44,134 nt of DNA from Draconibacterium orientale (GTDB lineage: Bacteria; Bacteroidota; Bacteroidia; Bacteroidales; JAADGE01). A program made the position numbers and the translations under genes. The notes beneath the pieces were generated by a model, which worked only from the letters and a program-made list of their open reading frames with translations, was not told where the DNA came from and did no database searches. Below, piece after piece: positions 16,548 to 25,201 of this stretch. Numbering within the stretch: position 1 is the first letter of the stretch; the number at the start of each line of letters is the position of its first letter. Where the stretch lies: the NCBI GenBank assembly GCA_022729995.1, contig DZBS01000013.1:1-44134 (forward strand), in the 5' to 3' direction.

Positions 16548-18107
16548 TTAGATTTTAATACCAACAACAATTACATCATCAACTTGGTCGTTATTCGATT
16601 TCCAAACATCGAACTCTTTTTCGATATTTTCTTTTTGAATTTCTAATGGATAAATTGAATTTTCGTGAAGCAAAGTTTTAAATCGCTTATTTAGATATTT
16701 TCTGTTCTTTTCTCCACCAAATTGATCGGGATATCCGTCGGAAAACATGTATAAAGTATCGCCTTGAACAAGGTCTATTCTGTTGTTTGAAAATCCTTCA
16801 TCTTTTTCAAGATAAACACCTGCAGGCATTCTGTCTGCCTCAACTTCAACCATTTTATTGTTTCTCACAATTATTAAAGGATGATAGGCTCCGGCGTATT
16901 GAAGTTTATTGGTTTCTGTATCGAGAATAATTAATGCTAAATCCATTCCGTCTTTTGTTCCGGTTTTTTCTTCGTCTTGGCGAAGTGAAGTTTTAATTTT
17001 TAGTCTGAGATCATTTAATATTTGACCTGCCGACATTTTTTCGAAATTATAAAAATCTTCTGTAACAATTTCGTTTAAATACGATATGCCCAACATGCTC
17101 ATAAATGCTCCGGGAACGCCGTGTCCGGTGCAATCTGCCGCAACAAAAATTATTGAGTTTTTAATTTTTCTTAACCAATAAAAATCTCCGCTAACAATAT
17201 CTCTGGGTCTGAAAAATATAAAATATTCGTTAAAATATTCTTTTAAAATTTTTTCGGGTGGTAAAAGCGCATGTTGTATTCGGCTTGCATATTTAATGCT
17301 TGATGTTATTTGTTCGTTTTGATGTTTTATTTTGTCGTGGCTTTCGGTAAGTATAAATTTTTGATTTTCAATTTCATCTTTTTGTGCCGAAATTTCTTCT
17401 TTTTGTTGTTGTAAATCCGTATTTAATGTTTTTAATTCTTCATTTCTGTTATTAAGAATTTCATTTTTTTCTTCGATTGTTTTTTCATAACTTCTTCCAA
17501 CTATTCTTGCCATTATAGTTGCCAATATTGCAATTATAAAACTGAGAAACAAAAAACCGTAAAAAAATATTTCTTTTTGGTTTTTTACTTCATCTCTTAT
17601 CTCATTTATATTTTCATGAACAGCAAGCATCCAAGTTGTTCCTTTAACAGGCGACATATATACAATTTCTGTTGAATGTTCTGTATGAAAAAGACCTTGT
17701 TGAGGAATTCCGGATTTTATTATATCCTGAGTTTTACGTGTTTTGTTTTCTTTTAAATCATCAAACTCCATCGTTTGTGGAATTAACATTCCAACCATTT
17801 TAATATTTGGATGACAAATAAGTTCTGCATTTTTTTTTTCAAACATACAAATGTAACCTTTGTCTGTTTCTGTTCCGAGAATTGAATTTTGAAGTCTGTC
17901 TACTACTTTTTGCTCTGAACTGCCTGTTTTTAATTCTTCTGATAAAAACAAAGCCATTCTTTGAGCTTGTCTCTTATTGACTTCAATTTGAAGTTGCACA
18001 TATTTTTTTTCCATATATTTTTGAGACAGATCCAAGCCAAAGTAACCAACAACAAGTATTACCAAAGCAACAGCCAAAAATGTCAGTATGTATAATCTTT
18101 TTTTCAT
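16548..18107 (-). CDS. Membrane sensor with Cache domain and SpoIIE/PP2C phosphatase
   Basis: This 519-residue signalling protein is ordered as: membrane helix (5-25), periplasmic Cache-like sensor (about 30-170, with GYICMFEKKNAELICHP and ending MSPVKGTTWMLAVHENI), second helix (181-203), coiled coil rich in Glu/Lys/Gln (208-268), and a SpoIIE-type PP2C serine phosphatase (about 290-519). Metal-binding acids are visible at D308 (IVSGDFYW), D325 (AADCTGHGVPGAFMSMLG), FSDGYPDQFGG and NDQVDDVIVV. Such proteins usually dephosphorylate an STAS-domain anti-sigma antagonist or similar partner in response to an outside ligand. No STAS or kinase gene is nearby, so output and ligand are unknown. Confidence 0.9.
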   Translation of the reverse strand: MKKRLYILTFLAVALVILVVGYFGLDLSQKYMEKKYVQLQIEVNKRQAQRMALFLSEELKTGSSEQKVVDRLQNSILGTETDKGYICMFEKKNAELICHPNIKMVGMLIPQTMEFDDLKENKTRKTQDIIKSGIPQQGLFHTEHSTEIVYMSPVKGTTWMLAVHENINEIRDEVKNQKEIFFYGFLFLSFIIAILATIMARIVGRSYEKTIEEKNEILNNRNEELKTLNTDLQQQKEEISAQKDEIENQKFILTESHDKIKHQNEQITSSIKYASRIQHALLPPEKILKEYFNEYFIFFRPRDIVSGDFYWLRKIKNSIIFVAADCTGHGVPGAFMSMLGISYLNEIVTEDFYNFEKMSAGQILNDLRLKIKTSLRQDEEKTGTKDGMDLALIILDTETNKLQYAGAYHPLIIVRNNKMVEVEADRMPAGVYLEKDEGFSNNRIDLVQGDTLYMFSDGYPDQFGGEKNRKYLNKRFKTLLHENSIYPLEIQKENIEKEFDVWKSNNDQVDDVIVVGIKI

Positions 18108-18192
18108 TAAAAAAACACTCTAAAGTATATATAATGTAAAACGTAAATGTAATAAATAAAATTATATTTTTACAAATATCGACCCAAAATTT

Positions 18193-18234
18193 AAAATTGG
18201 AAAAATTTTTAATTCAAAAAACGTTTCCAATTTT
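18193..18234 (-). terminator. Possible terminator after the lipoprotein gene
   Basis: An 11-bp perfect dyad AAAATTGGAAA (18193-18203) / TTTCCAATTTT (18224-18234) lies 20 bp after the lipoprotein stop. The downstream T tract on the minus strand is short, so the call is weak. Confidence 0.4.
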
Positions 18235-18253
18235 AGATAAATTATTTTTAAAA

Positions 18254-18538
18254 TTAATTTTTAAAATCCGGATTTTCAATTAAATCCATTCCGCAAACCG
18301 GGCATGTTCCGGCTTTGTCGGAATCACTTCCTTTGCAATGCATCGGGCAAATATATTTTGCAACTTTCTCTGTTTTATTTGCATCATTTTTTGTTACTTT
18401 AGACGAATCTGTCGTTTCGGATTTATTAACTTTTGCCGAGTCTGCATTAGTTTCCGAGCTTTCGGTTCCTCCGCAAGAGAATAAAAACAAAATTGCAACA
18501 ATTGCAAAAGAACTCAATATTAAATTAAATTTCTTCAT
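18254..18538 (-). CDS. Lipoprotein with heavy-metal-binding domain
   Basis: This 94-residue lipoprotein has lipobox Cys at residue 22 (LFLFSC), followed by a Ser/Thr/Lys-rich linker (about 25-60). A short C-terminal metal-binding domain begins YICPMHC and ends CPVCGMDL. The CPMH...CPVCGM pattern is that of the domain found at the ends of copper/heavy-metal efflux pumps and CusB-like proteins. It probably sits in the outer or inner membrane facing the periplasm and binds Cu or a similar soft metal. No efflux genes are adjacent. Confidence 0.88.
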   Translation of the reverse strand: MKKFNLILSSFAIVAILFLFSCGGTESSETNADSAKVNKSETTDSSKVTKNDANKTEKVAKYICPMHCKGSDSDKAGTCPVCGMDLIENPDFKN

Positions 18539-18562
18539 AATTATTTATATTTAAATTTAAAA

Positions 18563-18621
18563 AAATGAACTTACATTAAAAATAATCATTTTTTCTGATA
18601 TTAAAAAATGTAAGTTCATTT
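18563..18621 (-). terminator. Terminator of the FKBP / cyclophilin / DUF3127 operon
   Basis: A perfect 15-bp dyad AAATGAACTTACATT (18563-18577) / AATGTAAGTTCATTT (18607-18621) has a 29-nt AT-rich loop. On the minus strand it is followed by a T-rich run and lies 9 bp after the DUF3127 stop. Confidence 0.8.
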
Positions 18622-18629
18622 ATATTTAA

Positions 18630-18992
18630 TTAAAACGGTAAATCTTCTTCGTCTTCCGGCGGAATATCATTTTCGTTGAAAGGCGGCGGAGCATTAAAAC
18701 TGCTTTTTGCCGAACCGGCTTCTCCTTTTGTAATTTTCCAAATCCTAAGGTCGGTAAACCATTTTCCGTTGTATTCTCTGGATTCCGGATTAAAAGAAAT
18801 TGTAATTTTGTCGCCTTCAATTAAATTTTTCAAATCATCGGATTTATCGCCCCAAGCCGAAAAACATACTTTTTTTGGATATTCTCCAAAAGTTTCAATT
18901 ATAAATTCTTGTTTTACCCATTTTCCGAATTTTCCGTCGCCGGTTTGTACGGGTAATATTTTAAATAGTTTTCCTTCAATTTCTGTATTCAT
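18630..18992 (-). CDS. DUF3127 protein with SSB-like acidic C-terminus
   Basis: This 120-residue protein is of the DUF3127 family. Residues 1-90 form a predicted beta-barrel-like domain (GKLFKILPVQTGDGKFGKW, then FSAWGDKSDDLKNL and ISFNPESREYNGKWFTDLRI), consistent with an OB fold. A flexible Ala/Ser/Pro linker follows, and the end is DIPPEDEEDLPF, very like the DDDIPF tip by which single-stranded-DNA-binding proteins recruit partners. Function is not established; nucleic-acid binding is inference. It is last in an operon after the FKBP and cyclophilin genes (11-bp gap) and is followed by a strong terminator. Confidence 0.85.
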   Translation of the reverse strand: MNTEIEGKLFKILPVQTGDGKFGKWVKQEFIIETFGEYPKKVCFSAWGDKSDDLKNLIEGDKITISFNPESREYNGKWFTDLRIWKITKGEAGSAKSSFNAPPPFNENDIPPEDEEDLPF

Positions 18993-19003
18993 ATTTTTTT
19001 GAA

Positions 19004-19438
19004 TTAATCTTCTATTACTATTTTAATAATTTTGTCGCCTTTTCTAATTGCATCAATAACTTCAAGCCCTTCAACAACTTTTCCGAAGCATGTGTGAACT
19101 CCGTCTAAATGTGAAGTATTATTTCTTGAGTGGCAAATAAAGAATTGCGAACCGCCTGTGTTTTTTCCTGCATGTGCCATTGATAAAACGCCTTTGTCGT
19201 GATATTGATTTCCTCCTGAAGTTTCGCATTTTATTGAATATCCCGGACCGCCGGAACCTGTTCCTTGCGGACAACCGCCTTGAATTACAAAATCGGGAAT
19301 TACTCTGTGAAAAGTAAGTCCGTCATAAAATCCTTTTTTTGAAAGTTTTACAAAATTTTCAACTGTTATAGGAGTATCGTTATCATAAAATTCTATTTTC
19401 ATGTCTCCTTTCTCGGTGAATATTGTTCCTTTTGTCAT
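19004..19438 (-). CDS. Cyclophilin-type peptidyl-prolyl isomerase
   Basis: This 144-residue single-domain cyclophilin speeds cis-trans isomerisation of X-Pro bonds. It has no signal peptide, so it is likely cytoplasmic. The active site is seen in [21 protein letters not shown] (catalytic Arg in FHR), [16 protein letters not shown] and [15 protein letters not shown]; the usual active-site Trp is His here, as in many bacterial forms. It lies between the FKBP and DUF3127 genes with 11-bp gaps. Confidence 0.95.
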   Translation of the reverse strand: MTKGTIFTEKGDMKIEFYDNDTPITVENFVKLSKKGFYDGLTFHRVIPDFVIQGGCPQGTGSGGPGYSIKCETSGGNQYHDKGVLSMAHAGKNTGGSQFFICHSRNNTSHLDGVHTCFGKVVEGLEVIDAIRKGDKIIKIVIED

Positions 19439-19449
19439 ATTGAAATTTA

Positions 19450-20153
19450 TTATTTTATTGATATTAATTCTACTTTAAAAATAAGTGTTGCAAACGGTTT
19501 GATATCATCTCCGGCTCCTCTTGAACCGTAAGCTAAATTTGAAGGAAGATACAATTCCCAAACGTCTCCTTCTTTCATTAGTTGAAGAGCTTCGGTCCAG
19601 CCTGCAATAACTTGTGTTACACCAAATACGGCAGGTGTTCCTCTTTTGCAGGATTTAAGAAGGCTCTTGCGGATATTTTGTATGAACTGTCAAAAACGGT
19701 ACCGTTGATTAATCGTCCTTCATAATGAACTTCAACATTATCTGATGCTAAAGGTGTTTTTCCGCTGCCGGATTTAATTACCATATATTGCAATCCGCTT
19801 TTTGTGGTTATTACACCTTTTTTCTTTGCATTTTCTTTCAAAAAAGTTTCGCCTTCTTTAACAATTTCTTCATGTTTTGAAGCTTCTTTTTTATCAAAAA
19901 AACCTTGAATAAAAGTTGCCGATTCGTCGTTTGTCATTAATGCTTTTTCGGCATAAAAATCTTCAAAAGCTTTTGCTATTGCAAGCGGATTCAAATTACT
20001 AATGTCTTGTGATTTTAAGTTGTATGCAATATTTATTCCGAGAGCATAACTTAATGAGTCGTTTTCGTTTTCAATTTTCACTTTACTAATTTTTTGAGCC
20101 TCGGATATTGAAAATATCCCGACAATTGTTAATAATAATAGTATTTTTTTCAT
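19450..20153 (-). pseudogene. FKBP-type peptidyl-prolyl isomerase, frameshifted by a 32-bp insertion
   Basis: The gene starts at ATG 20153 with a signal peptide (MKKILLLLTIVGIFSISEAQ), then the N-terminal dimerisation-type region and the start of the FKBP domain ([20 protein letters not shown]). The frame is then shifted by 32 extra bases (19649-19680) and stops at 19617, giving a 178-residue product. The rest of the domain is intact in another frame: [20 protein letters not shown], then [21 protein letters not shown] and [20 protein letters not shown], ending at 19450. Without the insertion the frame is exactly 224 codons. The truncated form lacks most of the isomerase active site. It is first in the operon with the cyclophilin and DUF3127 genes. 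A sequencing or assembly fault is possible. Confidence 0.85.
19649..19680. other. 32-bp insertion inside the FKBP gene
   Basis: The extra segment ends in TTTTG, and the same five bases lie just before it (19644-19648), so it is bounded by a 5-bp direct repeat. It also holds CTCTTGCGGAT (19664-19674), a near copy of CTCTTTTGCAGGAT (19641-19654), which suggests slippage or an imperfect local duplication rather than a known mobile element. Confidence 0.65.
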
Positions 20154-20303
20154 TTTTATTCATTTTTATATTTAACAAAAATAAGAACTTCCTATTCCAA
20201 ATAAAAATATTATTTTTAAAATTGATTAACCTTTTTATAATATTGCATCTATCAACTATAGAACTTTAAATATGTACGAAAATAACACTAAAACCCAAAA
20301 TTT

Positions 20304-22685
20304 ATGAAAATTAGATTATTAATTTTAATGTTTATTGTTTCTCATTCGGCATTTTCGCAAAAATATACTATTAGCGGATATGTTGAAAATTCCGAAAATT
20401 CCGAAAAAGTTATCGGAGCAGCTTTATTCGATGCGAATATAACAAACCTTGGAACATTATCAAATTCATACGGATATTACAGCATTACAATTCCTTCAAA
20501 AAAAGTAAAATTTACTGCTTCTCAAGTTGGATATATTGCTATGCAAATTGAGTTTGAGCTTATAAAAGATACTGTTATCAATTTCAAATTATTACCTGCA
20601 ACAGAATTAGAACAAGTTGAAGTTTATTCACAAAAAAATGTTGCAAACCAATCGCAAATGAGTGCGGTTGATATTCCAATAACAACAATTCAAAAAATGC
20701 CGATGTTGCTCGGCGAAGTTGATGTTTTAAAAGCAATTCAACTTTTGCCCGGAGTTCAAAGCGGAACAGAAGGAACAAGCGGAATATATGTTAGAGGCGG
20801 AGGTTCCGACCAAAATTTAATTTTAATTGACGGAGTTCCGGTTTATAATGTTAATCACTTATTCGGATTTTTCTCAATTTTTAATGCCGATGCAATAAAC
20901 GATGTAACTCTCATAAAAGGCGGATTTCCCGCACGTTACGGAGGAAGACTTTCTGCTGTTTTGGATATCAAAATGAAAGAAGGAAATTTAAAAAAATTCA
21001 GCGGTTCTGCTTCAATCGGACTAATTTCATCAAAATTGACTTTTGAAGGACCTATTATAAAAGATAAAAGTTCGTTTATTGTTTCATTAAGAAGAACTTA
21101 TATCGACGTTCTTTCATGGCCTATTCAGAAAATTGCCGTTGCAAAAAATTCCGATAACATGAATTTTAAAGCCGGGTATTTCTTTTGGGATTTGAATGCA
21201 AAAGTAAATTATAAACTTTCCGAAAAAGACAGAATTTTTCTGAGTGTGTACACAGGAAAAGACAAAGCATATTCAAATTCGGAATATACGATGACGGATA
21301 TGGAAGATAAACTGACAAGCGGTTTGGATTGGGGAAATATTACTTCTGCATTTAGATGGAATCATAGTTTTGCAAAAAAAATGTTTTCAAACACAACTTT
21401 AACTTTTAGCAGATATTTATTTAATGTCAGTTTTTCTGAATATTACAAAGATATTACCAACAATTACAGCACCGATATGTCTTTTGAGTATTTATCGGGA
21501 ATTCAAGATGTTTCTATTAAAAATGATTTTGATTACCGACCTTCGCCTGCACATACAATTAAATTCGGTATGAATTATACTTATCACACTTTCACTCCGG
21601 GAATAAACGCTTTTAAAGTTAGTTCCGATATGGTTGACGAAAAAATTGATACAACTTATGGTGATATGCCTATTTATGCAAACGAATATTATGTTTACGT
21701 AGAAGACGATATAAATGTTTTCAAAAATTTAAAAGCAAATGTCGGAGTTCATTATTCCGGATTTTATGTAAACAATACTTATTATCAATCTGTTCAACCA
21801 AGAGTTTCGGCACGATTCCTTATCAGTGAAAATGTTTCTATAAAAGCAGCATATTCCGAAATGACTCAATATCTTCATTTACTAACAAACTCTACAATCG
21901 GATTGCCCACAGATTTGTGGTTGCCTGTTACAGAAAATGTAAAACCGCAAAATTCTACTCAATATGCTGCCGGAATTTTTTGGTCTATCGGAAATAAATA
22001 CGATTTGAGTATTGAAGGATATTATAAAACAATGGATAATTTAATTGAATACAAAGAAGGAGCAAGTTTTTTTAGCGGTTTCGACGAAACAAACAATTCT
22101 GCAAGAGCTTGGGAAAATAAAATTGAAACCGGCGGAAAAGGCGAATCTTACGGAATGGAAGTTTTATTAAGAAAAAATATCGGTAAAACTACAGGTTGGA
22201 TTGGCTACACACTTTCTTGGTCTACAAGGCAATTTGAAAATATTAATTTTGGACAAGAATTTCCATATTCTTATGACAGACGACACGATATCGGAATTGT
22301 TGTAACTCACGCTTTTAACGAAAGAATTGATATTGGAGCAACTTGGGTTTACGGAACCGGAAATTCATACACGCTTGCTCTTGAAAGATATTTGTCTATT
22401 CCTGCTTACGATTATTACGGAATTCCATATCCAAACCTTGTTAATCATATAGGAAACAGAAACAATTTTAGAATGCCCGCTTATCACAGATTAGATTTAA
22501 ATGTAAATTTTCATAAAGAAAAAAAACACGGAAACAGAACTTGGAGCGTTGGTGCGTATAATGCCTACAACAGAAAAAACCCTTTTTATCTTGATTTCGG
22601 ATACGACGATAACGGAAAAAGAGCATTAATTCAATACAGCATTTTCCCTATTATTCCTTCTGTTAGTTATAAATTTGATTTCTAA
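20304..22685 (+). CDS. TonB-dependent outer-membrane receptor
   Basis: This 793-residue protein has a signal peptide (1-18, cleaved near AFS-Q). A carboxypeptidase-regulatory-like beta domain follows (about 20-105, ISGYVENSENSEKVIGAALF), then the plug (about 115-225: LLPGVQSGTEGTSGIYVRGGG, with LILIDGVPVYNVNHLFGFFS after it) and a 22-strand type barrel to the C-terminal YKFDF, which ends in Phe as outer-membrane proteins do. It moves a substrate across the outer membrane using TonB energy; the substrate is not evident. There is no SusD gene: it is paired with a DUF4249 lipoprotein about 100 bp downstream, a common non-Sus arrangement. Confidence 0.93.
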   Translation: MKIRLLILMFIVSHSAFSQKYTISGYVENSENSEKVIGAALFDANITNLGTLSNSYGYYSITIPSKKVKFTASQVGYIAMQIEFELIKDTVINFKLLPATELEQVEVYSQKNVANQSQMSAVDIPITTIQKMPMLLGEVDVLKAIQLLPGVQSGTEGTSGIYVRGGGSDQNLILIDGVPVYNVNHLFGFFSIFNADAINDVTLIKGGFPARYGGRLSAVLDIKMKEGNLKKFSGSASIGLISSKLTFEGPIIKDKSSFIVSLRRTYIDVLSWPIQKIAVAKNSDNMNFKAGYFFWDLNAKVNYKLSEKDRIFLSVYTGKDKAYSNSEYTMTDMEDKLTSGLDWGNITSAFRWNHSFAKKMFSNTTLTFSRYLFNVSFSEYYKDITNNYSTDMSFEYLSGIQDVSIKNDFDYRPSPAHTIKFGMNYTYHTFTPGINAFKVSSDMVDEKIDTTYGDMPIYANEYYVYVEDDINVFKNLKANVGVHYSGFYVNNTYYQSVQPRVSARFLISENVSIKAAYSEMTQYLHLLTNSTIGLPTDLWLPVTENVKPQNSTQYAAGIFWSIGNKYDLSIEGYYKTMDNLIEYKEGASFFSGFDETNNSARAWENKIETGGKGESYGMEVLLRKNIGKTTGWIGYTLSWSTRQFENINFGQEFPYSYDRRHDIGIVVTHAFNERIDIGATWVYGTGNSYTLALERYLSIPAYDYYGIPYPNLVNHIGNRNNFRMPAYHRLDLNVNFHKEKKHGNRTWSVGAYNAYNRKNPFYLDFGYDDNGKRALIQYSIFPIIPSVSYKFDF

Positions 22686-22700
22686 AAAATAAACAGATGA

Positions 22701-22751
22701 AACATCCATGTAAGTCTCTCGACACACAAGAGAATGATTATTTAGGATGTT
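22701..22751 (+). other. Possible structured RNA between receptor and lipoprotein genes
   Basis: An outer dyad AACATCC (22701-22707) / GGATGTT (22745-22751) encloses TCTCT (22715-22719) / AGAGA (22729-22733). It lies in the 100-bp gap of a same-strand gene pair and is less AT-rich than the surrounding spacers. It might attenuate or stabilise the transcript. No known family is recognised. Confidence 0.35.
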
Positions 22752-22785
22752 CCTATGTAACCTATTAAATTAAAAATATAAACAC

Positions 22786-23718
22786 ATGAAAAAAATATTT
22801 ATTATAATTTTCGGTCTTTTAACAATTTTATCTTGCGAAAAAATTATTGACCTTGAAATACCCGATTCCGAAAGAAAAATTGTTTTCAACGGAATTATGA
22901 ATCCCGACAGCACAATAAAAATTCAAGTATCTCAAAGTTTAGGAATTTTGGAAGACGAATTAAATCTAAAATATCTTGAAGATGCAGATGTAACAATTTT
23001 TGAAGACGGAATTGAAATTGAAAAAATGACACACACTGTTTCCGGAATTTTCACATCAACTGTTGTTCCCGCTTTAAATAAAACGTATAAAGTTCAGGTT
23101 GAAAACACAAATTTGCCAACGGCTGAAGCTTCTTCAAAAATTCCGGAATTAGTTGAAATTACAAAATTAGATACTATTACAGTTGTTACAACAACTCACG
23201 ATGAATTCTCAAATACCGATTATTATTCGACTAACATAAGATTTGAAATAAATTTTGACGATCCTGAAAGTGTTGATAATTATTACTTTGTTGGAATTTC
23301 TATGTACGAACCAATTTATGACGAAACCTACACAACCATTATTGACTCAATGGAATATTTCACATATTTTATGTCGGAAGATATTGTTTTACAAAATACT
23401 GAAAGTCAATTTACTTTGAACAGCATTTCGGGACAAGCTTTTTCCGACGAAAAAATAAATGGATTCAGTTATAAATTAAAAATAGAAACCGGAATTCCAA
23501 CTTACGGCGAAGCATATTTTACTGGTTCAACATACAATGTTTATATGATGTCAATCACAAAAGATTTGTATTTGCATATTTTATCATACAACAAAGCTCA
23601 GTATTCCTCAAACGACCCGTTTACCCAGCCTGTTCAAATATTTTCTAATATAACTGACGGTTTAGGTATTTTTTCTGCAATTAATATTACCAAAAAATCT
23701 GTCTACGTAAAATTCTAA
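22786..23718 (+). CDS. DUF4249 outer-membrane lipoprotein
   Basis: This 310-residue lipoprotein has lipobox Cys at residue 17 (LLTILSC) and the family opening EKIIDLEIPDSERKIVFNG, followed by a beta-rich body. DUF4249 proteins are found almost only in Bacteroidota, next to TonB-dependent receptors, and are thought to form a lid or substrate-binding partner on the cell surface in the way SusD does; that role is inferred from gene pairing. The gene ends in a palindrome that includes the stop codon (23711-23729) and is followed by a strong terminator. Confidence 0.88.
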   Translation: MKKIFIIIFGLLTILSCEKIIDLEIPDSERKIVFNGIMNPDSTIKIQVSQSLGILEDELNLKYLEDADVTIFEDGIEIEKMTHTVSGIFTSTVVPALNKTYKVQVENTNLPTAEASSKIPELVEITKLDTITVVTTTHDEFSNTDYYSTNIRFEINFDDPESVDNYYFVGISMYEPIYDETYTTIIDSMEYFTYFMSEDIVLQNTESQFTLNSISGQAFSDEKINGFSYKLKIETGIPTYGEAYFTGSTYNVYMMSITKDLYLHILSYNKAQYSSNDPFTQPVQIFSNITDGLGIFSAINITKKSVYVKF

Positions 23719-23737
23719 ACTTTAGAATTCATCAATG

Positions 23738-23784
23738 AAAAAGTCATTCCTAATTTAAAAAAATATATTTAGGAATGACTTTTT
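23738..23784. terminator. Bidirectional terminator
   Basis: A perfect 16-bp stem AAAAAGTCATTCCTAA (23738-23753) / TTAGGAATGACTTTTT (23769-23784) has a 15-nt AT loop. It lies between the convergent DUF4249 and kdsC genes. Confidence 0.92.
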
Positions 23785-23802
23785 TATTTTTAAATTGATT
23801 TT

Positions 23803-24327
23803 TTAAACAATTACAGAAACATCGCCCGGTATAAACCATTTTCCTTGTGCTCTCATAACTTGTTCAATCACATCGCGAACGCAACCTTCGCCGCCTTCTC
23901 TGTCGGAAATATAATGTGAAATGCCTTGAATTTCTTCAACAGCATCAGCCGGACATGTTGCTAAACCCGACATTTTCATTGGTTCGTAATCCGGAATATC
24001 GTCTCCCATATATAAAATTTCTTCGGGTTTGAGATTATATTTCATATAGAAATCTTTGTAATCATCAACCTTGTCGGAAGATGACAAATAAATATCGGTA
24101 ACACCAAGTAAATTAAATCTTTGTTTAACCGAAACAGAATTTCCGCCGGTAATAATTGCCACAATAAATCCTTTTTGAATTGCAGTTTTCACTGCAAAAC
24201 CGTCTTTCACATTCATAAATCGCATTAAATCGCCGTCGGTGCTTAGAATTACGTTATTAGAAAATACTCCGTCAACATCAAACACAAAAGCTTTTATGTC
24301 TTTTAATCTTTCTTTAAAATTATCCAT
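23803..24327 (-). CDS. kdsC: KDO-8-phosphate phosphatase (HAD superfamily)
   Basis: The enzyme removes phosphate from 3-deoxy-D-manno-octulosonate 8-phosphate on the way to the lipopolysaccharide inner core. The 174-residue length is typical of the tetrameric KdsC type without a cap domain. HAD motif I is FVFDVDGVFSNN (about 15-26), motif II is AIITGG, the motif III Lys lies in SSSDKVDDY and motif IV is YMGDDIPDYE. The specific tail DREGGEGCVRDVIEQVM supports KdsC over other HAD enzymes. The start codon overlaps the stop of the upstream DUF2520 gene (TAATG), implying translational coupling. Confidence 0.9.
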   Translation of the reverse strand: MDNFKERLKDIKAFVFDVDGVFSNNVILSTDGDLMRFMNVKDGFAVKTAIQKGFIVAIITGGNSVSVKQRFNLLGVTDIYLSSSDKVDDYKDFYMKYNLKPEEILYMGDDIPDYEPMKMSGLATCPADAVEEIQGISHYISDREGGEGCVRDVIEQVMRAQGKWFIPGDVSVIV

Positions 24328-25109
24328 TATTTTTGTTTTGTAAATTTTTCAATACTTTCGCTCACAAAACTATATATTTTAATTAAATCGGGATAATTTT
24401 TCAGCATTTCCTTATGTTTTTCCAAAATAAATTTATCGTCTCTCACAGCCGGACCTGTTTGAGCATCAACCGGTTTTAATATCGAAATCTTATTTGTAGT
24501 TTCTTCAATTAGCGGAATAAGTAAATCGAAATTAAGGTTATTTTCAGTCATAATTTTTTCGGCAACAGAATACATGTGATTAGAAAAATTGCAAGCAAAA
24601 ACGGCTGCCAAATGTAAAATACTACGTTGTTCGCTCGTCATTTCTTTTATTTTGAAAGATATTGAATTTACTAATTCGTTTACTTTTTTCAAATTATCTG
24701 TTGAATTCGCTTCAATACAAAAAAATATTTCCGAAAAATTCACATTTTTACTTTTGGTAAAAGTTGAAACAGGATAAAGTACTCCAATATTTTCCGACAA
24801 ATTTAAAAGCACTTTCATATCAACACTTCCAGATGTATGAATCACAAGTTTATTGTTTACAATATTTTTTAATATTTCATTTTCTGCCAATTCGGAAATT
24901 GCCGAATCTGAAATCGAAATAATATATAAATCGGCTTCATTGCTTAATTCTTCAATATTTGAAGTATAATTTGAATTTATTTTTTCGGCAAGTTCTTTTG
25001 CTGCGGAAATTTCTTTATCAAAAATTTGAATTACATTATTTCCGCAATCTGAAAAAGCTTCAGCTAAATGCCAAGCTAAATTTCCTGCTCCGATATAAAC
25101 AATTTTCAT
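24327..25109 (-). CDS. DUF2520 Rossmann-fold protein
   Basis: This 260-residue protein has an N-terminal NAD(P)-binding fold (MKIVYIGAGNLAWHLAEAF, with the dinucleotide loop GAGNLA) and a C-terminal helical DUF2520 domain, resembling pyrroline-5-carboxylate reductase and F420-type reductases in outline. ATG 25109 is chosen because homologous proteins begin at this beta strand; an upstream TTG start would add 18 unlikely residues. The conserved HTSGSVD and ALHLAAVFA-like (here ILHLAAVFACNFSNHMY) segments are visible. The reaction is unknown. It is coupled to kdsC by a 1-base overlap, a common pairing in Bacteroidota. Confidence 0.88.
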   Translation of the reverse strand: MKIVYIGAGNLAWHLAEAFSDCGNNVIQIFDKEISAAKELAEKINSNYTSNIEELSNEADLYIISISDSAISELAENEILKNIVNNKLVIHTSGSVDMKVLLNLSENIGVLYPVSTFTKSKNVNFSEIFFCIEANSTDNLKKVNELVNSISFKIKEMTSEQRSILHLAAVFACNFSNHMYSVAEKIMTENNLNFDLLIPLIEETTNKISILKPVDAQTGPAVRDDKFILEKHKEMLKNYPDLIKIYSFVSESIEKFTKQK

Positions 25110-25137
25110 AAGATCGATTTTTTTAGTAAAATAAAAA

Positions 25138-25168
25138 AAACTTTGGCAAATTAGCTTCACCAAAGTTT
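25138..25168 (-). terminator. Terminator of the etfBA operon
   Basis: A 9-bp perfect stem AAACTTTGG (25138-25146) / CCAAAGTTT (25160-25168) is followed on the minus strand by a long T run. It lies 34 bp after the etfA stop. Confidence 0.88.
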
Positions 25169-25201
25169 AAATTTTATAAAAATAATTTATCTAAAGAAAA
25201 A

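Noticed and set aside
19450-20153. Programmed frameshift in the FKBP gene
   Set aside because: The frame change comes from 32 extra bases, not from a slippery site with a single-base shift.
23711-23729. Palindrome over the DUF4249 stop codon as an operator
   Set aside because: It lies at the gene end beside a strong terminator, so a role in transcript ending or chance is more likely than regulation of initiation.
24327-25163. Longer 278-residue form of the DUF2520 protein
   Set aside because: It would start at a TTG inside the etfA terminator hairpin; the Rossmann strand begins at ATG 25109.
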